From Kutzneria viridogrisea (GTDB taxonomy: Bacteria; Actinomycetota; Actinomycetes; Mycobacteriales; Pseudonocardiaceae), in contig JACJID010000009.1 of the NCBI GenBank assembly GCA_014138725.1, positions 310,001-374,000 on the forward strand: DNA of 64,000 nucleotides, read 5' to 3'. A program made the position numbers and the translations under genes. The notes below the pieces were generated by a model that saw nothing but the letters and a program-made list of their open reading frames with translations, had not been told where the DNA came from and made no database searches. Of the stretch, positions 32,616 to 41,356 are shown piece by piece. Numbering within the stretch: the first letter of the stretch is position 1; every line of letters begins with the position of its first letter.

Positions 32616-33353
32616 TCAGCGGCCCTGGCTGGCCACGGCCTTGATCGCGTCGGCAGCCGCGTTCGGGTCCAGGTAGGTGCCGCCGGGATTGGTCGGCCTC
32701 AGGTCGGCGTCCAGCTCGTAGCACAGCGGGATGCCGGTCGGGATGTTCAGCCCGGCGATGGCCTCGTCGGAGACCCCGTCCAGGTGCTTGACCAGCGCCC
32801 GCAGCGAGTTGCCGTGCGCGGCGACCAGCACGGTCCTGCCCGCGCGCAGGTCCGGCACGATCGCCGACTCCCAGTACGGCAGCAGCCGCTGCACCACGTC
32901 CTTGAGGCACTCGGTGCGCGGCAGGGCCGGGCCGAGGTCGGCGTAGCGCGGGTCGGCGTCCTGGCTGAACTCGCCGCCCAGCTCGATCGGCGGCGGCGGG
33001 GTGTCGTAGGAGCGGCGCCACAGCATGAACTGCTCCTCGCCGTACTGCTCCAGGGTCTGCTTCTTGTTCTTGCCCTGCAACGCGCCGTAGTGGCGCTCGT
33101 TGAGCCGCCAGTCGCGGCGCACCGGGATCCAGTGCCGGTCGGCGCCGTCCAGCGCGATGTTCGCGGTGGAGATCGCCCTGCGCAGCAGCGAGGTGTGCAC
33201 GACATCGGGCAGCAGACCCGCCTCGCGCAGCAGCTCACCGCCGCGCTTGGCCTCGGTCAGCCCCTTCTCGGACAGCGGCACGTCCACCCAACCGGTGAAC
33301 AGGTTCTCGGCGTTCCAGACGCTCTCGCCGTGACGCAGCAGGACCAGGCTCAT
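32616..33353 (-). CDS. gpmA: Phosphoglycerate mutase (2,3-BPG-dependent)
   Basis: 245 residues, normal for dPGM. It interconverts 3- and 2-phosphoglycerate in glycolysis via a phosphohistidine. The phospho-acceptor is His8 in '[19 protein letters not shown]'; other signatures are '[15 protein letters not shown]', '[16 protein letters not shown]' and the second histidine in '[16 protein letters not shown]'. ATG at 33353 is set by homology. It lies upstream of senX3-regX3 as in mycobacteria (gpm1), here with an aldo-keto reductase inserted between. Confidence 0.95.
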   Translation of the reverse strand: MSLVLLRHGESVWNAENLFTGWVDVPLSEKGLTEAKRGGELLREAGLLPDVVHTSLLRRAISTANIALDGADRHWIPVRRDWRLNERHYGALQGKNKKQTLEQYGEEQFMLWRRSYDTPPPPIELGGEFSQDADPRYADLGPALPRTECLKDVVQRLLPYWESAIVPDLRAGRTVLVAAHGNSLRALVKHLDGVSDEAIAGLNIPTGIPLCYELDADLRPTNPGGTYLDPNAAADAIKAVASQGR

Positions 33354-33450
33354 GCCGCCCAGCCTGCCAGGCACCCCCGATTGCACGCTCCCCGGCCCCG
33401 ACCGGGTACCGATACCTTGTGCGCACGCACCGCCTGAATGGGGGAACCCC

Positions 33451-34638
33451 GTGGGCCACATGCCGCACCAGGTCGCACCGGCGATCGGGCTGTTACTGGC
33501 AGGCAGCACGCTGACCGCACCGGCTCAGTCCGCCGACCACCTGGTCAGCACCGCCGAGTACTACGAGGTCGGCGGCACGGTGCTGACCCAGTACACCGGC
33601 GGCTCGGCCGTGTCGGAGAACAACAGGGAGAGCCGCCGACTGCGCTTCGGCGGGGTGGACAGCGCGGCGGCGGTCAGCGGAGCCGCACAGGGCGCGAGCC
33701 AGGTGCTCTACGACGCGCTCGACCTGGACCGGGACAACCCCGACGGCAGCAGGACGCTCACCCTGGGCATCGGCCCGCTCGGCGCCACCGAGGTGCCCGC
33801 ACGCACGCTCGTGGTCGGTGCGGGCGAGGTGCCGATCGACCTGGACCGCTCCGGGGAGCAGGTCCTCACGCTCCAGCAGCGCGGTGACGGTGCTCTTGTG
33901 CTACGGCGCCGCAGCAACGACGCGGCGGTGCTGCTGGGCGTGTACCCAGCTGCTCTGCCCAAGCCGTTCAACCCGACCCCGTGGCAGTACCAGGGCGCCT
34001 TCCGCAGTGGTCAGTCCAACGTGGGCCTGCCCTTCGGCTACGGCCGGGGACGCCTGTTCAGCCTCGCCGGGTCCGATGCGGCGGCCCGGGTCGTCTGGGC
34101 CGCCGAGGGCCAGGACTTCGCAGTGGTGCACGCCCCGGACGGGGCCGAGGCCACCGGCTTCCTGCTCGCCGCCGACGGGATCGCCCTGGTCCGCACCACC
34201 TCGGACAGCTACTGGCGGATCGACGGCGACCAGTTCACCGCCCTGCCCGCCGCCGCCTTCACCGAGGTGGCCGCCGCCTTCCTGCCCCGTGCCGCCGCCG
34301 CACTGGCCGCGGGCGGCCGGGCAGTGGCACTCGGCGTGTCCGGTCCGCGTCCCGGGGAGCCCACGAAGCTGCTCGTCGCCGACCTGGGTTCCGGACAGAC
34401 CAGCACCTACCCGCTGCTGGACGACTCGGTGCCGCGACTGGAGTCGCTGGCCTGGTCGGTGGCCGACCCGAACCAGGTGTACCTGCTGCGCACGAGCCCG
34501 TGGATGAGCCCGCACCAGGCCGACCACTACCTGATCCAGTCGGTGGACGCGCGCAGCGGCTCGGCGCGCCAGGTGTTCCCCGCGAGCGGGACCAGCACCG
34601 GCTGGCACCCCCGCCTGTGCCCCGCCGACGTGGGCTGA
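33451..34638 (+). CDS. Secreted protein of unknown function, possible beta-propeller
   Basis: About 395 residues. A short signal peptide, '[21 protein letters not shown]', leads to a long extracytoplasmic region with no membrane helix. Blocks such as '[21 protein letters not shown]', '[26 protein letters not shown]' (split), '[13 protein letters not shown]' and '[22 protein letters not shown]' have the strand-turn-strand rhythm of propeller blades, but no family was recognised. GTG at 33451 has GGGGGA upstream; an ATG three codons later is possible. It is divergent from gpmA. Confidence 0.6.
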   Translation: MGHMPHQVAPAIGLLLAGSTLTAPAQSADHLVSTAEYYEVGGTVLTQYTGGSAVSENNRESRRLRFGGVDSAAAVSGAAQGASQVLYDALDLDRDNPDGSRTLTLGIGPLGATEVPARTLVVGAGEVPIDLDRSGEQVLTLQQRGDGALVLRRRSNDAAVLLGVYPAALPKPFNPTPWQYQGAFRSGQSNVGLPFGYGRGRLFSLAGSDAAARVVWAAEGQDFAVVHAPDGAEATGFLLAADGIALVRTTSDSYWRIDGDQFTALPAAAFTEVAAAFLPRAAAALAAGGRAVALGVSGPRPGEPTKLLVADLGSGQTSTYPLLDDSVPRLESLAWSVADPNQVYLLRTSPWMSPHQADHYLIQSVDARSGSARQVFPASGTSTGWHPRLCPADVG

Positions 34639-34642
34639 GGCG

Positions 34643-34930
34643 CTACACCGGCGGGGTGAGCCCGATCAGCGCCGAGGCGCCCTCGCACAGCGGGCACACC
34701 CGTCCGGAGTTGATCGTCCTGGGCACCCCGGCGATCAGGCCGAGCACCGGGTGCGCGATCTCGCCGACCCCGCCGCAGAAGTGGCAGACCGTGCGCGGGT
34801 CGCGGTAGGCGGGGACGGCGTCCTCCTCGTCCTCGTCCTCGTCGTACTCCTCGTCGAAGTCCTCGTCGTCCTCGAGGTCGTCGCCGAACTCGTCCTGGAA
34901 GCCCTCCGGCTCGTCCTCGTCGCTGTGCAC
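34643..34930 (-). CDS. Acidic zinc-ribbon-type small protein
   Basis: About 95 residues. The first half is extremely acidic, with long Asp/Glu runs around 'DEEYDEDEDEEDA'. The second half carries two CxxC knuckles, 'TVCHFCGG' and 'RVCPLCEG', about 27 residues apart, which should bind one zinc ion. The start is uncertain: GTG at 34930 has GGGAG upstream, but the frame is open to 34987. It is convergent with the secreted protein (4 bases between stops) and divergent from the monooxygenase-like gene. Its role is unknown; an acidic partner plus a zinc ribbon suggests a nucleic-acid or ribosome-associated function, which is inference only. Confidence 0.65.
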   Translation of the reverse strand: MHSDEDEPEGFQDEFGDDLEDDEDFDEEYDEDEDEEDAVPAYRDPRTVCHFCGGVGEIAHPVLGLIAGVPRTINSGRVCPLCEGASALIGLTPPV

Positions 34931-35058
34931 GGTCACCACTCCCGTCCGGCGACGACCGGCCTCGTCTGCCTGCTGGGCACGGTACAACTCGCTGATCAGC
35001 TCCGACAGACGGATCTTGGCACCGATCCGGTGAAGCCCGAACGACCAGAGGAGATCAT

Positions 35059-35370
35059 GTGTTCGGATTGACCGCCCTGTTCACGCTGCACGACGAATCA
35101 GCCGCCCTCGGCTTCGACGCGCTCACCGCCCGCACGCTGCCGCTGATCAAGTCGGCCGAGCCCGGCACCCTCGTGTACGCCGTGCACGAGGTCGCCGGCG
35201 ATCCGCTCGCCCGAGTCTTCTACGAGCTGTACTCCGACCGGGCCGCGTTCGAGGCCCACGAGGAGCAGCCGCACGTGCGCCACTTCCTCGCCGAGCGAGA
35301 GCAGTACCTCGCGGGCGTGCGCGTGGAGTTCCTGTCCTTTGTGGACGGAAAGGGCACGCCCAGCTCCTGA
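35059..35370 (+). CDS. Antibiotic-biosynthesis-monooxygenase-domain (ABM) protein
   Basis: 103 residues, one dimeric ferredoxin-like alpha+beta barrel. The pattern is 'LTALFTLHDESAAL', 'SAEPGTLVYAVHEVAGDPLARVFYELYSDRAAFEAHEEQPHVRHFL' (split), typical of the ABM/LsrG fold. Family members are cofactor-free oxygenases or signal-degrading enzymes, and many are uncharacterised. The start is GTG at 35059 after GAGGAG; an out-of-frame ATG one base earlier quickly meets a stop. It is followed by a bidirectional terminator. Confidence 0.82.
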   Translation: MFGLTALFTLHDESAALGFDALTARTLPLIKSAEPGTLVYAVHEVAGDPLARVFYELYSDRAAFEAHEEQPHVRHFLAEREQYLAGVRVEFLSFVDGKGTPSS

Positions 35371-35401
35371 ATCCCGCTCAGCGCAACGCTTTTCGGTGTC
35401 A

Positions 35402-35433
35402 GGGGAACGCCCCGACCACGCAGGGCGTTCCCC
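35402..35433. terminator. Bidirectional terminator
   Basis: GGGGAACGCCC and GGGCGTTCCCC form a perfect 11-bp stem with a 10-nt loop between the convergent ABM-domain gene and the acyl-CoA ligase, six bases from the latter's stop. Confidence 0.75.
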
Positions 35434-35439
35434 GTCGGC

Positions 35440-37008
35440 TCACTTCGCGGCGGCCTCGCGGCTGCGCAGGTCCTTGCGCAGGATCTTGCCCGCGGCGGAC
35501 TTCGGGATCGCCTCCAGGAACTCCACCACGCGGACCTTCTTGTGTGGGGCAACGCGTTCCGCGACGAAGCCCATGACCTCGGCCTCGCTCAGCTCGGCAT
35601 CGGCCTGGCGCACCACGAACGCCTTGGGCACCTCCTCACCCTCGGCGTCGATGACCCCGATGACCGCGGCGTCGGCGATGCTCGGGTGCGTCAGCAGCAG
35701 CGCCTCCAACTCGGCGGGCGGCACCTGGTAGCCCTTGTACTTGATCAGTTCCTTGACCCGGTCGACGATCGTGACCACGCCGCGCTCGTCGATGACGGCG
35801 ACGTCCCCGGTGTGCAGGAAGCCGTCCTCGTCCAGGGTCGCCGCGGTGGCCTCGGCGTTGTTCAGGTAGCCCTTCATCACGTTGGGGCCCTTGCACCACA
35901 ACTCGCCGCGCTCGCCGGTGCCGACCTCCTCGCCGGTGGCCAGGTCGACGATCTTGTTCTCCATGTTCGGCAGGATCAGTCCCACGCTGCCGATGCGGAT
36001 GTCCTCGCGGGCATCCGGGATGCTGTGGCTGACCGGGCTCATCTCGGTCATGCCGTAGCCCTGCCGCACCACGCAGCCCAGCCGCTTGTGCACGGCCTCG
36101 GCGAGTTCCTCGTCCAGCGGGGCGGCACCGGAGAACAGCACCTTGAGCGCGGACAGGTCGTAGTTGTCGACGATCGGGTGCTTGGCCAGCGCCACCGCGA
36201 CCGGCGGCGCGATGTAGACCCGGTCGGTGCGGTGCTCGGCGATGATGCGCAGGAACTCGGGCAGGTCGAACTTGGGCATCGTGACCACGGTCGCCCCGAT
36301 GGACAGCGGGTGGTTCATCGTGACCTGCATGCCGTAGATGTGGAAGAACGGCAGCACGGCCAGCACCCGCGTGTCCGAGCCGACGTGCATCATCGGGCCG
36401 GTCTGCACCAGGTTGGACACCAGGTTGCGGTGGGTCAGCATGACGCCCTTGGCCCGCCCGGTGGTGCCCGAGGAGTACGGCAGCACCGCGAGGTCCTCGG
36501 CGGGGTCGAACTCCACCTGGGGTGCGGCAGCGGTGCTGGCGAGCAGGTCGCTGAGCCCGGTGTGCCCCTCGGCCCCGTCCAGCACGACGATCTCGGAGAT
36601 CCCGGCCAGTTCGGCGGCGGGCACCGCGCGGTCCAGGAACGGCGAGATCGTGAACAGCAGCTTGGCCCCGGAGTCGGTGAGCTGGCTGGCGATCTCGTTC
36701 GGCGTGTAGAGCGCGTTGATCGTGGTGGCGGTGCCGCCCGCGCGCAGCACACCGTGGAAGGCCACGGCGTAGTAAGGCGTGTTCGGGCTGAAGATGCCCA
36801 CCACGTCCCCCTTGCGCACGCCCCGTTCGGCCAGCGCGGCGGCGACCCGGTCGACGGCCCCGGCCAGCTCGCCGTAGGTGATGACCCGGCCGGAGGGCCC
36901 GTCGATCATCGCGGGCCGGTCGGCACGGGCCGAGACGTCACCGAACAGCAGTTCGTGGACTGGGAGGTCCGGGATGTCGACATCGGGGAAGGAACTGCGG
37001 AAGACCAT
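35440..37008 (-). CDS. AMP-dependent acyl-CoA ligase (4-coumarate:CoA ligase-like)
   Basis: 522 residues of the ANL superfamily. A3 is 'LAVLPYSSGTTGRAKGVMLTH', A4 'LPFFHIYGMQ', A5 'RQGYGMTEMSPVSH', A7 'GFLHTGDVAVIDERG', A8 'RVKELIKYKGYQVPPAELEALL' (split) and A10 'PKSAAGKILRKDLR' with the catalytic Lys. Its wording is closest to plant-type 4CL-like ligases that activate aryl or medium-chain acids; the substrate is not known. ATG at 37008 follows AGGTAGG. It is a second ligase, distinct from the one at 13.9-15.4 kb. Confidence 0.9.
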   Translation of the reverse strand: MVFRSSFPDVDIPDLPVHELLFGDVSARADRPAMIDGPSGRVITYGELAGAVDRVAAALAERGVRKGDVVGIFSPNTPYYAVAFHGVLRAGGTATTINALYTPNEIASQLTDSGAKLLFTISPFLDRAVPAAELAGISEIVVLDGAEGHTGLSDLLASTAAAPQVEFDPAEDLAVLPYSSGTTGRAKGVMLTHRNLVSNLVQTGPMMHVGSDTRVLAVLPFFHIYGMQVTMNHPLSIGATVVTMPKFDLPEFLRIIAEHRTDRVYIAPPVAVALAKHPIVDNYDLSALKVLFSGAAPLDEELAEAVHKRLGCVVRQGYGMTEMSPVSHSIPDAREDIRIGSVGLILPNMENKIVDLATGEEVGTGERGELWCKGPNVMKGYLNNAEATAATLDEDGFLHTGDVAVIDERGVVTIVDRVKELIKYKGYQVPPAELEALLLTHPSIADAAVIGVIDAEGEEVPKAFVVRQADAELSEAEVMGFVAERVAPHKKVRVVEFLEAIPKSAAGKILRKDLRSREAAAK

Positions 37009-37408
37009 GCCTACCTGCCTCGTTCGCCTCGGCACCTGCAGCGTCATTGGTGGCAGACGCTGCCACAAGCACCCCATCGTGAGCGAGCCCACACGAGGGG
37101 GTCAAGAAATGATCTCTCTCACCGAATCGTTACGCCAGCTGAGTCGTTTCACTCGAACAGACCAGCGAATCTACTTGTGGTGTCGTTCCGGGATCTGCCA
37201 AGTTGTGGTGGCTGCCCGGATCGGCTCTCACGCACTCCCCGAGCCGGGAAGCAGCACGTGTGGTTCGTCACCCCCGTCGGACCACACGCCCCGTCCGGCC
37301 TCCTGAGGCACCCCCCTCGCCCAGGACTGCCGCAGCGGCGGGAACCTGACGCGGGGCGGCGGGAGCTGCGACTCCCCCTCGAACTCCAGCCGCCCCGCGT
37401 GTTCCGCC
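37009..37408. other. Intergenic region with promoter of the ligase and a terminator
   Basis: Four hundred bases without a credible gene. A strong hairpin at 37350-37399 closes the DUF4349 gene. The remainder, noticeably AT-richer around 37100-37200, probably contains the promoter for the leftward acyl-CoA ligase. No RNA structure was recognised. Confidence 0.5.
37350..37399 (-). terminator. Terminator of the DUF4349 lipoprotein gene
   Basis: CGCGGGGCGGC pairs perfectly with GCCGCCCCGCG, with an inner GGAG/CTCC extension, ten bases after the DUF4349 stop on the leftward strand. No T-tract follows. Confidence 0.65.
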
Positions 37409-38260
37409 TCAGTCCTGCTCGGCGACCTCGGGTGCCACCACCCGGCGCCTGCGCAGCAGCCACCACACCGCGGCCCCCGGGATGCCGATCACCACTGCGA
37501 AGGGCAGCACGGCGCCCAGCGCGAGGCCGATGCCCTGCAACGTGCCGAGCAGAGCCGTCCACCCGGCGCCGAGCCCGTTGAGGAACCCCGGCTGCTCGGC
37601 GGGCGGCGCTGCGCCCTCGGACCTGCTGAGGTCGACCGCGATCGTCGACATGCCGACCTGCCCGGCCAGCGCGTCGTGCCGCTGTTGCAGGGAGGCCAGG
37701 TCGGCCTCGCGCTTGGTCAACTCGCTCTCGACCGCCGTGATGTCCGCGATCGAGTTCGCCTTCTCCAACAGCGCGCGCACCCGGTCCACGCTGGTGCGCT
37801 GGGCCGCCAGCCTGCTGTCCACGTCCACGACCTGCTCGGTCACGTCCTCGGCGTGCTCGGTGCGACTGGTCGTGTCGCCCAGCGCGGCGAGCCGGTCGAG
37901 CACCGCGCCCGTCTTGTCCACCGGCACCTTCAAGGTCAGCGTGGCGTGCCCGCCGCCGCTGTTCTCGTCACTGGAGTAGCCGCCCGCGTCAGTGCCGATC
38001 TTGCGTGCGCTGTTCACCGCCGAGGGCACGTCCGGGACCTTGACCGCCAGGTTGGCGGTCCGCACGATCTGCCGCCCGGTGCCCGCGGGCGCGAAGGTGC
38101 TGGCCACCGGCTGCTTCTGCTGCGGCGAGCCGCCCGAGGCGTCCGCCTTGCCCACCCCCGGCGCCACCGCGACCGACGACTCCGACCGCCCGCCCGCCGT
38201 GCACCCGGCCAGCAGTGCGGTCGCTGCCACGGCGAGCACCAGGGTTCTCGGTAACTTCAC
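37409..38260 (-). CDS. DUF4349 lipoprotein with coiled coil
   Basis: 283 residues. A lipobox, 'ALLAGCTAGG', marks a lipid anchor at Cys. The DUF4349 domain reads 'RQIVRTANLAVKVPDVPSAVNSARKIGTDAGGYSSDENSGGG' (split) and 'LTLKVPVDKTGAVLDRLAALGDTTSRTEHAEDVTEQVVDVDSRL' (split). A coiled coil 'LAAQRTSVDRVRALLEKANSIADITAVESEL' (split) is followed by one C-terminal membrane helix. GTG at 38260 has GGGGAGGA five bases upstream. The function is unknown. The two anchors suggest a protein bridging the outer face of the membrane. Confidence 0.82.
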   Translation of the reverse strand: MKLPRTLVLAVAATALLAGCTAGGRSESSVAVAPGVGKADASGGSPQQKQPVASTFAPAGTGRQIVRTANLAVKVPDVPSAVNSARKIGTDAGGYSSDENSGGGHATLTLKVPVDKTGAVLDRLAALGDTTSRTEHAEDVTEQVVDVDSRLAAQRTSVDRVRALLEKANSIADITAVESELTKREADLASLQQRHDALAGQVGMSTIAVDLSRSEGAAPPAEQPGFLNGLGAGWTALLGTLQGIGLALGAVLPFAVVIGIPGAAVWWLLRRRRVVAPEVAEQD

Positions 38261-38334
38261 GACAATCCTCCCCACTCAGGTCTGCACCGGTGACGGTGCC
38301 GGCCCGAGCGGGCGTTGCCCGTGGAAAGTCACAA

Positions 38335-38862
38335 TCAGGATTCGTCGGCCACCGAGGGCTCGTCCCGTCCCGCGCCGACCAGGTGCTGGAAGGCGTTGAG
38401 GTTGGCCAGCGACTCACCGCGGGAGACCCGCCAGTCCCACTCCCTGCGGATCGCCGAGGCGAAGCCGATCTCCAACAGGGTGTTGAAGTCCCCGTCCGCG
38501 GCCTCCAGCACCTGGCCGAGCACGCGGTCCAGTTCCTCCGGCGTGACCGCGCCCAGGCCGATCCTGCCGACCAGGTAGATGTCGCCCCTGCTGTCCAGCG
38601 TGTAGTGCACCCCGTAGAGACGAGCGTTGCGCCGCAACAGGAATCGGTACAGGTCCTGGTGTGCCTCGTCCGGCTGGCGGCACACGAACGCCTCCACCAC
38701 GAGCGCGTGTTCGGTCACCAGCAGCCAGCAGTTCGTCTGCTGCTTCTTGGTCCCGGGCAGCGTGACGAAGTAGCGCCCCGGCCCCTTGCGGTCGTGGCTG
38801 ATCTCGTTCTCGCGCAGCACGTCACCGATGACGCCGTCCAGCTCGTCCAGCGTCGGACTCAT
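38335..38862 (-). CDS. YbjN-domain protein (Rv0487-like)
   Basis: 175 residues. A YbjN/type-III-secretion-chaperone-like alpha/beta fold: 'LDGVIGDVLRENEIS', 'GRYFVTLPGTKKQQTNCWLLV', 'VVEAFVCRQPDEAHQDLYRFLLRRNARLYGVHYTLD' (split), 'DIYLVGRIGLGAVTPEELDRVLGQVLEAAD' (split). The family is cytosolic and of uncertain function, perhaps a folding or assembly factor. ATG at 38862 overlaps the stop of mini-ORF copy C, so it is coupled through that element to mshA, next to which it is also found in mycobacteria. Confidence 0.82.
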   Translation of the reverse strand: MSPTLDELDGVIGDVLRENEISHDRKGPGRYFVTLPGTKKQQTNCWLLVTEHALVVEAFVCRQPDEAHQDLYRFLLRRNARLYGVHYTLDSRGDIYLVGRIGLGAVTPEELDRVLGQVLEAADGDFNTLLEIGFASAIRREWDWRVSRGESLANLNAFQHLVGAGRDEPSVADES

Positions 38863-38909
38863 CGGCACACCTCGCTGGCGCCCGATGATCCGCTCGCAAG
38901 CTCGCTCAC
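38859..38909 (-). repeat. MIRU-like 51-bp mini-ORF element, copy C, between mshA and the ybjN-like gene
   Basis: A short form of the element: 16 codons, VSELASGS then SGASEVCR, from GTG to TGA. The GTG overlaps the mshA stop (GTGA) and the TGA overlaps the next gene's ATG (ATGA). Relative to copies A and B it lacks 30 bp (ten codons) from the middle, so the frame is kept. Long and short forms thus coexist. Confidence 0.85.
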
Positions 38910-40183
38910 ACCGCCACCTCCCGTCGATCGAATGCCGACAGGAAATCACGCCGTGCCTCGACGTACCCGTCAAGCAGCGCCTCGGTGGTGCGGTCCCAGG
39001 AGAACCTGCGCGCGTGGCCCACCGCGTTGCTCGCCAACTCCTCGCGCAGTGCCGGTCGCAGCGCCACCTCGCCCAGCACCCTGGACCAGGTTCCCGCGTC
39101 GTGGTCGGGCACCAGCAGGCCCGTCACCTGGTCGACCACCGCGATCGGCAGGCCGCCCACCGCCGCTGCCACCACCGGCGTGCCGCACGCCTGGGCCTCC
39201 AGCGCGACGAGGCCGAACGACTCGTTGTGGCTGGGCACCGCGACCACGTCCGCCGCCCGGTACACCTGGGCCAGCGCCGCACCCCGCTGCGGAGGCATGA
39301 ACCGCACCACGTCGAGCAGCCCCAGCTCCCCGGCCAACTCCTGGAGCGCGCGCGGCTGCTCCAGGCCCGAGCCCGAAGGCCCGCCGACCACGAGCACCAC
39401 AAGGCGCTCGCGCAGACCAGGTGCGTCGGCGACCATCCGCGCCGCCGCGCGCAGCAGCACGTCCGGGGCCTTGAGCGGTTGGATACGGCCCACGAAGGCC
39501 AGCACCACCGCGTCCGCGGGCAGACCGAGCCGCTGACGGGCCTCCGCCTGGCTGCCCGGGGTGAACCGCTCCAGGTCGACGCCCGGTGGCACGGCCAGCA
39601 CCTTGCTGGGATCCGCGTCGTACAGGTCGACCAGTTCGCGCGACTCGACCGCCGTGTTGGCGACCAGCCGATCGGCCTCCGCGACGACCTGCTCCTCGCC
39701 GATGACCCGCATCCTCGGCTCCGGGGTGTCGCCTTCGGCCAGCGCCGCGTTCTTGACCTTGGCCAGGGTGTGCGCCGTGTGCACCAGCGGCACGCCCCAG
39801 CGCTCCCTGGCCAGCCATCCGACCTGGCCAGACAGCCAGTAGTGGGAGTGCACGACGTCGTAGTGCCCGGGCTCCTGGCGAGCCTCCGCGCGCAGCACGC
39901 CCGCGGTGAACGCGCAGAGCTGGCCGGGCAACTCGTCCTTGGCAAGGCCCTCGAAGGGACCCGCGACCACGTGCCGGACGGTGACGCCCGGCGCCAGCTC
40001 GGCGACTGGGGGAAGGTCCGAGGACGTGGCCCTGGTGAACACCTCGACCGCCACACCGCGGTTGGCCATCCTGGTGGCGGTCTGCGCGATGTAGACGTTC
40101 ATGCCGCCCGCGTCGCCGGTGCCCGGCTGCTCCAGCGGCGAGGTGTGCACCGAGAGCACGGCGATCCTGCGCAGCGGTGTCAC
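38906..40183 (-). CDS. mshA: D-inositol-3-phosphate glycosyltransferase (mycothiol synthesis)
   Basis: 425 residues. A GT-B glycosyltransferase of family GT4: N-terminal '[22 protein letters not shown]' (split; the GDAGGMNVY loop is diagnostic of MshA), '[15 protein letters not shown]', '[21 protein letters not shown]' (split), and C-terminal '[20 protein letters not shown]', '[21 protein letters not shown]' (split). It transfers GlcNAc from UDP-GlcNAc to 1L-myo-inositol-1-phosphate, the first step to mycothiol, the main actinobacterial thiol. The GTG start overlaps the upstream hydrolase stop (GTGA). Confidence 0.95.
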   Translation of the reverse strand: MTPLRRIAVLSVHTSPLEQPGTGDAGGMNVYIAQTATRMANRGVAVEVFTRATSSDLPPVAELAPGVTVRHVVAGPFEGLAKDELPGQLCAFTAGVLRAEARQEPGHYDVVHSHYWLSGQVGWLARERWGVPLVHTAHTLAKVKNAALAEGDTPEPRMRVIGEEQVVAEADRLVANTAVESRELVDLYDADPSKVLAVPPGVDLERFTPGSQAEARQRLGLPADAVVLAFVGRIQPLKAPDVLLRAAARMVADAPGLRERLVVLVVGGPSGSGLEQPRALQELAGELGLLDVVRFMPPQRGAALAQVYRAADVVAVPSHNESFGLVALEAQACGTPVVAAAVGGLPIAVVDQVTGLLVPDHDAGTWSRVLGEVALRPALREELASNAVGHARRFSWDRTTEALLDGYVEARRDFLSAFDRREVAV

Positions 40184-41001
40184 GACTCGATCCTGCTCGC
40201 CGTGGCGGCGCAGCGGTGCACGAACGTGACGAGGTCAGCACGGAATTGGTCCGCGCGCTCCACGAACGGCATGTGCCCGGTGTCGGCGTACCAGCTGACC
40301 TCGGCGCCGGGGATGAGCCCGGCGGCGTAGTCCGTGGCCTTGGGGTCGACCACCGCGTCCTTCGTGCCGTGCACCAGCAGTGCGGGTACGTCGACGCGTT
40401 CGAGCACGTCCGCGCTGGCGACATCGCGGCGGAACAGGGCAGCACGCACGGACGGGGGCACCCGCAGCGATGTCGCCAGCGCGCGCTGCACGTCGGCGCC
40501 GGGCGCGGGGTCGGCCGTCATGCTCACCGTGAGGTCGAGCAGCGCTGGCACCGCTCGGGACGGGTCGTCCGACAGGGCGTCGGGCAGCGCGGCGCGCATG
40601 GCGGGGCCGATGTGCCCACCAGATCGGCCGCGGCCTATCTCCGTGATCGCGCCGACCAGCACGACGCCCGCGACTCCTCGTGTGCCGTGACGGCGCAGGT
40701 AGTCGGTGATGACCAGGCCGCCGTACGACCAGCCCACCAGAACTGCTGGAGCGCCGACGTGGTCGAGCACCGCCGACACGTCGCCCGCCCAGACGTCCGG
40801 GTCGTCATAGCCGCCGCTGGGCACGTCCGACTCGCCGTGGCCACGCAGGTCGACGGCGAGCACTCGCAGCTCGTCGCTGATCTGCTCTGGCCAGGCCGTT
40901 GCGGCTGCCGCCCACCCGTGCAGCAGCACCACTGCCGGCGCGCCGTGTGGCCCCGTCTCGTGCACGGCGAGTTGTGTTCCGTCTGGCGTGGTCACCCTCA
41001 C
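40180..41001 (-). CDS. Alpha/beta hydrolase
   Basis: 273 residues. Oxyanion loop '[14 protein letters not shown]', '[13 protein letters not shown]', nucleophile elbow '[15 protein letters not shown]' with Ser at its centre, acid '[14 protein letters not shown]' and base histidine '[14 protein letters not shown]'. All three catalytic residues are present, so it should be an active esterase, haloperoxidase-like or lactonase-type enzyme; the substrate cannot be inferred. The start is GTG at 41001 or six bases later. It lies directly upstream of, and coupled to, mshA, which may mean a thiol- or inositol-related role. Confidence 0.82.
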   Translation of the reverse strand: MRVTTPDGTQLAVHETGPHGAPAVVLLHGWAAAATAWPEQISDELRVLAVDLRGHGESDVPSGGYDDPDVWAGDVSAVLDHVGAPAVLVGWSYGGLVITDYLRRHGTRGVAGVVLVGAITEIGRGRSGGHIGPAMRAALPDALSDDPSRAVPALLDLTVSMTADPAPGADVQRALATSLRVPPSVRAALFRRDVASADVLERVDVPALLVHGTKDAVVDPKATDYAAGLIPGAEVSWYADTGHMPFVERADQFRADLVTFVHRCAATASRIES

Positions 41002-41037
41002 CCTGTGCACAACACCTGCACCATGGCGTGTTCTTCC

Positions 41038-41322
41038 CATCTGTGTCGCTGCGCTTCAGCTGGGCGGCGGCGATTGAGCTGCGCTGAGGCATTCGAGCTA
41101 GGCGGCAGCGGTCGAGCTGCGCTGACGCAGTCGAGCTGTGTCGCCGCGGTCGAGCAGCGCTGACCCACTGCAGCTGTGCCACAGCGATCGAGCAGCGCTG
41201 ACGCACCGCAGCTGTGCCACAGCGGTTGAGCAGCGCCGACGCACTCCAGCTGTGCCGCCGCAGTCGAGCTGTGCAGCAGCGCTCCAGCAGCGCGCAGGCA
41301 CTCGAGCAACGACGAATCATTG
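41038..41322. repeat. 19-bp degenerate tandem repeat array 3 (15 units)
   Basis: Fifteen units in strict 19-bp phase over 285 bp. Two unit types alternate in the centre: GAGCAGCGCTGACGCACCG (41190) then CAGCTGTGCCACAGCGGTT (41209) then GAGCAGCGCCGACGCACTC (41228) then CAGCTGTGCCGCCGCAGTC (41247), giving a 38-bp higher-order repeat. It lies between the hydrolase start and the L,D-transpeptidase stop and fills almost the whole intergenic space. Confidence 0.92.
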
Positions 41323-41356
41323 CTGACACGCCCGTGTCAAACCCTGACAAAAAGTG

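Noticed and set aside
35542-37581. A 679-codon open frame on the plus strand opposite the acyl-CoA ligase
   Set aside because: It is antisense to a gene with complete ANL motifs, its composition is Val/Gly/His/Arg-rich as expected from GC-rich complementary frames, and it shows no domain.
38970-40445. Long minus-strand frame overlapping mshA in another register
   Set aside because: It covers a perfectly recognisable MshA and adjacent hydrolase in the right frame; the overlapping frame is Arg/Gly/Ala noise.
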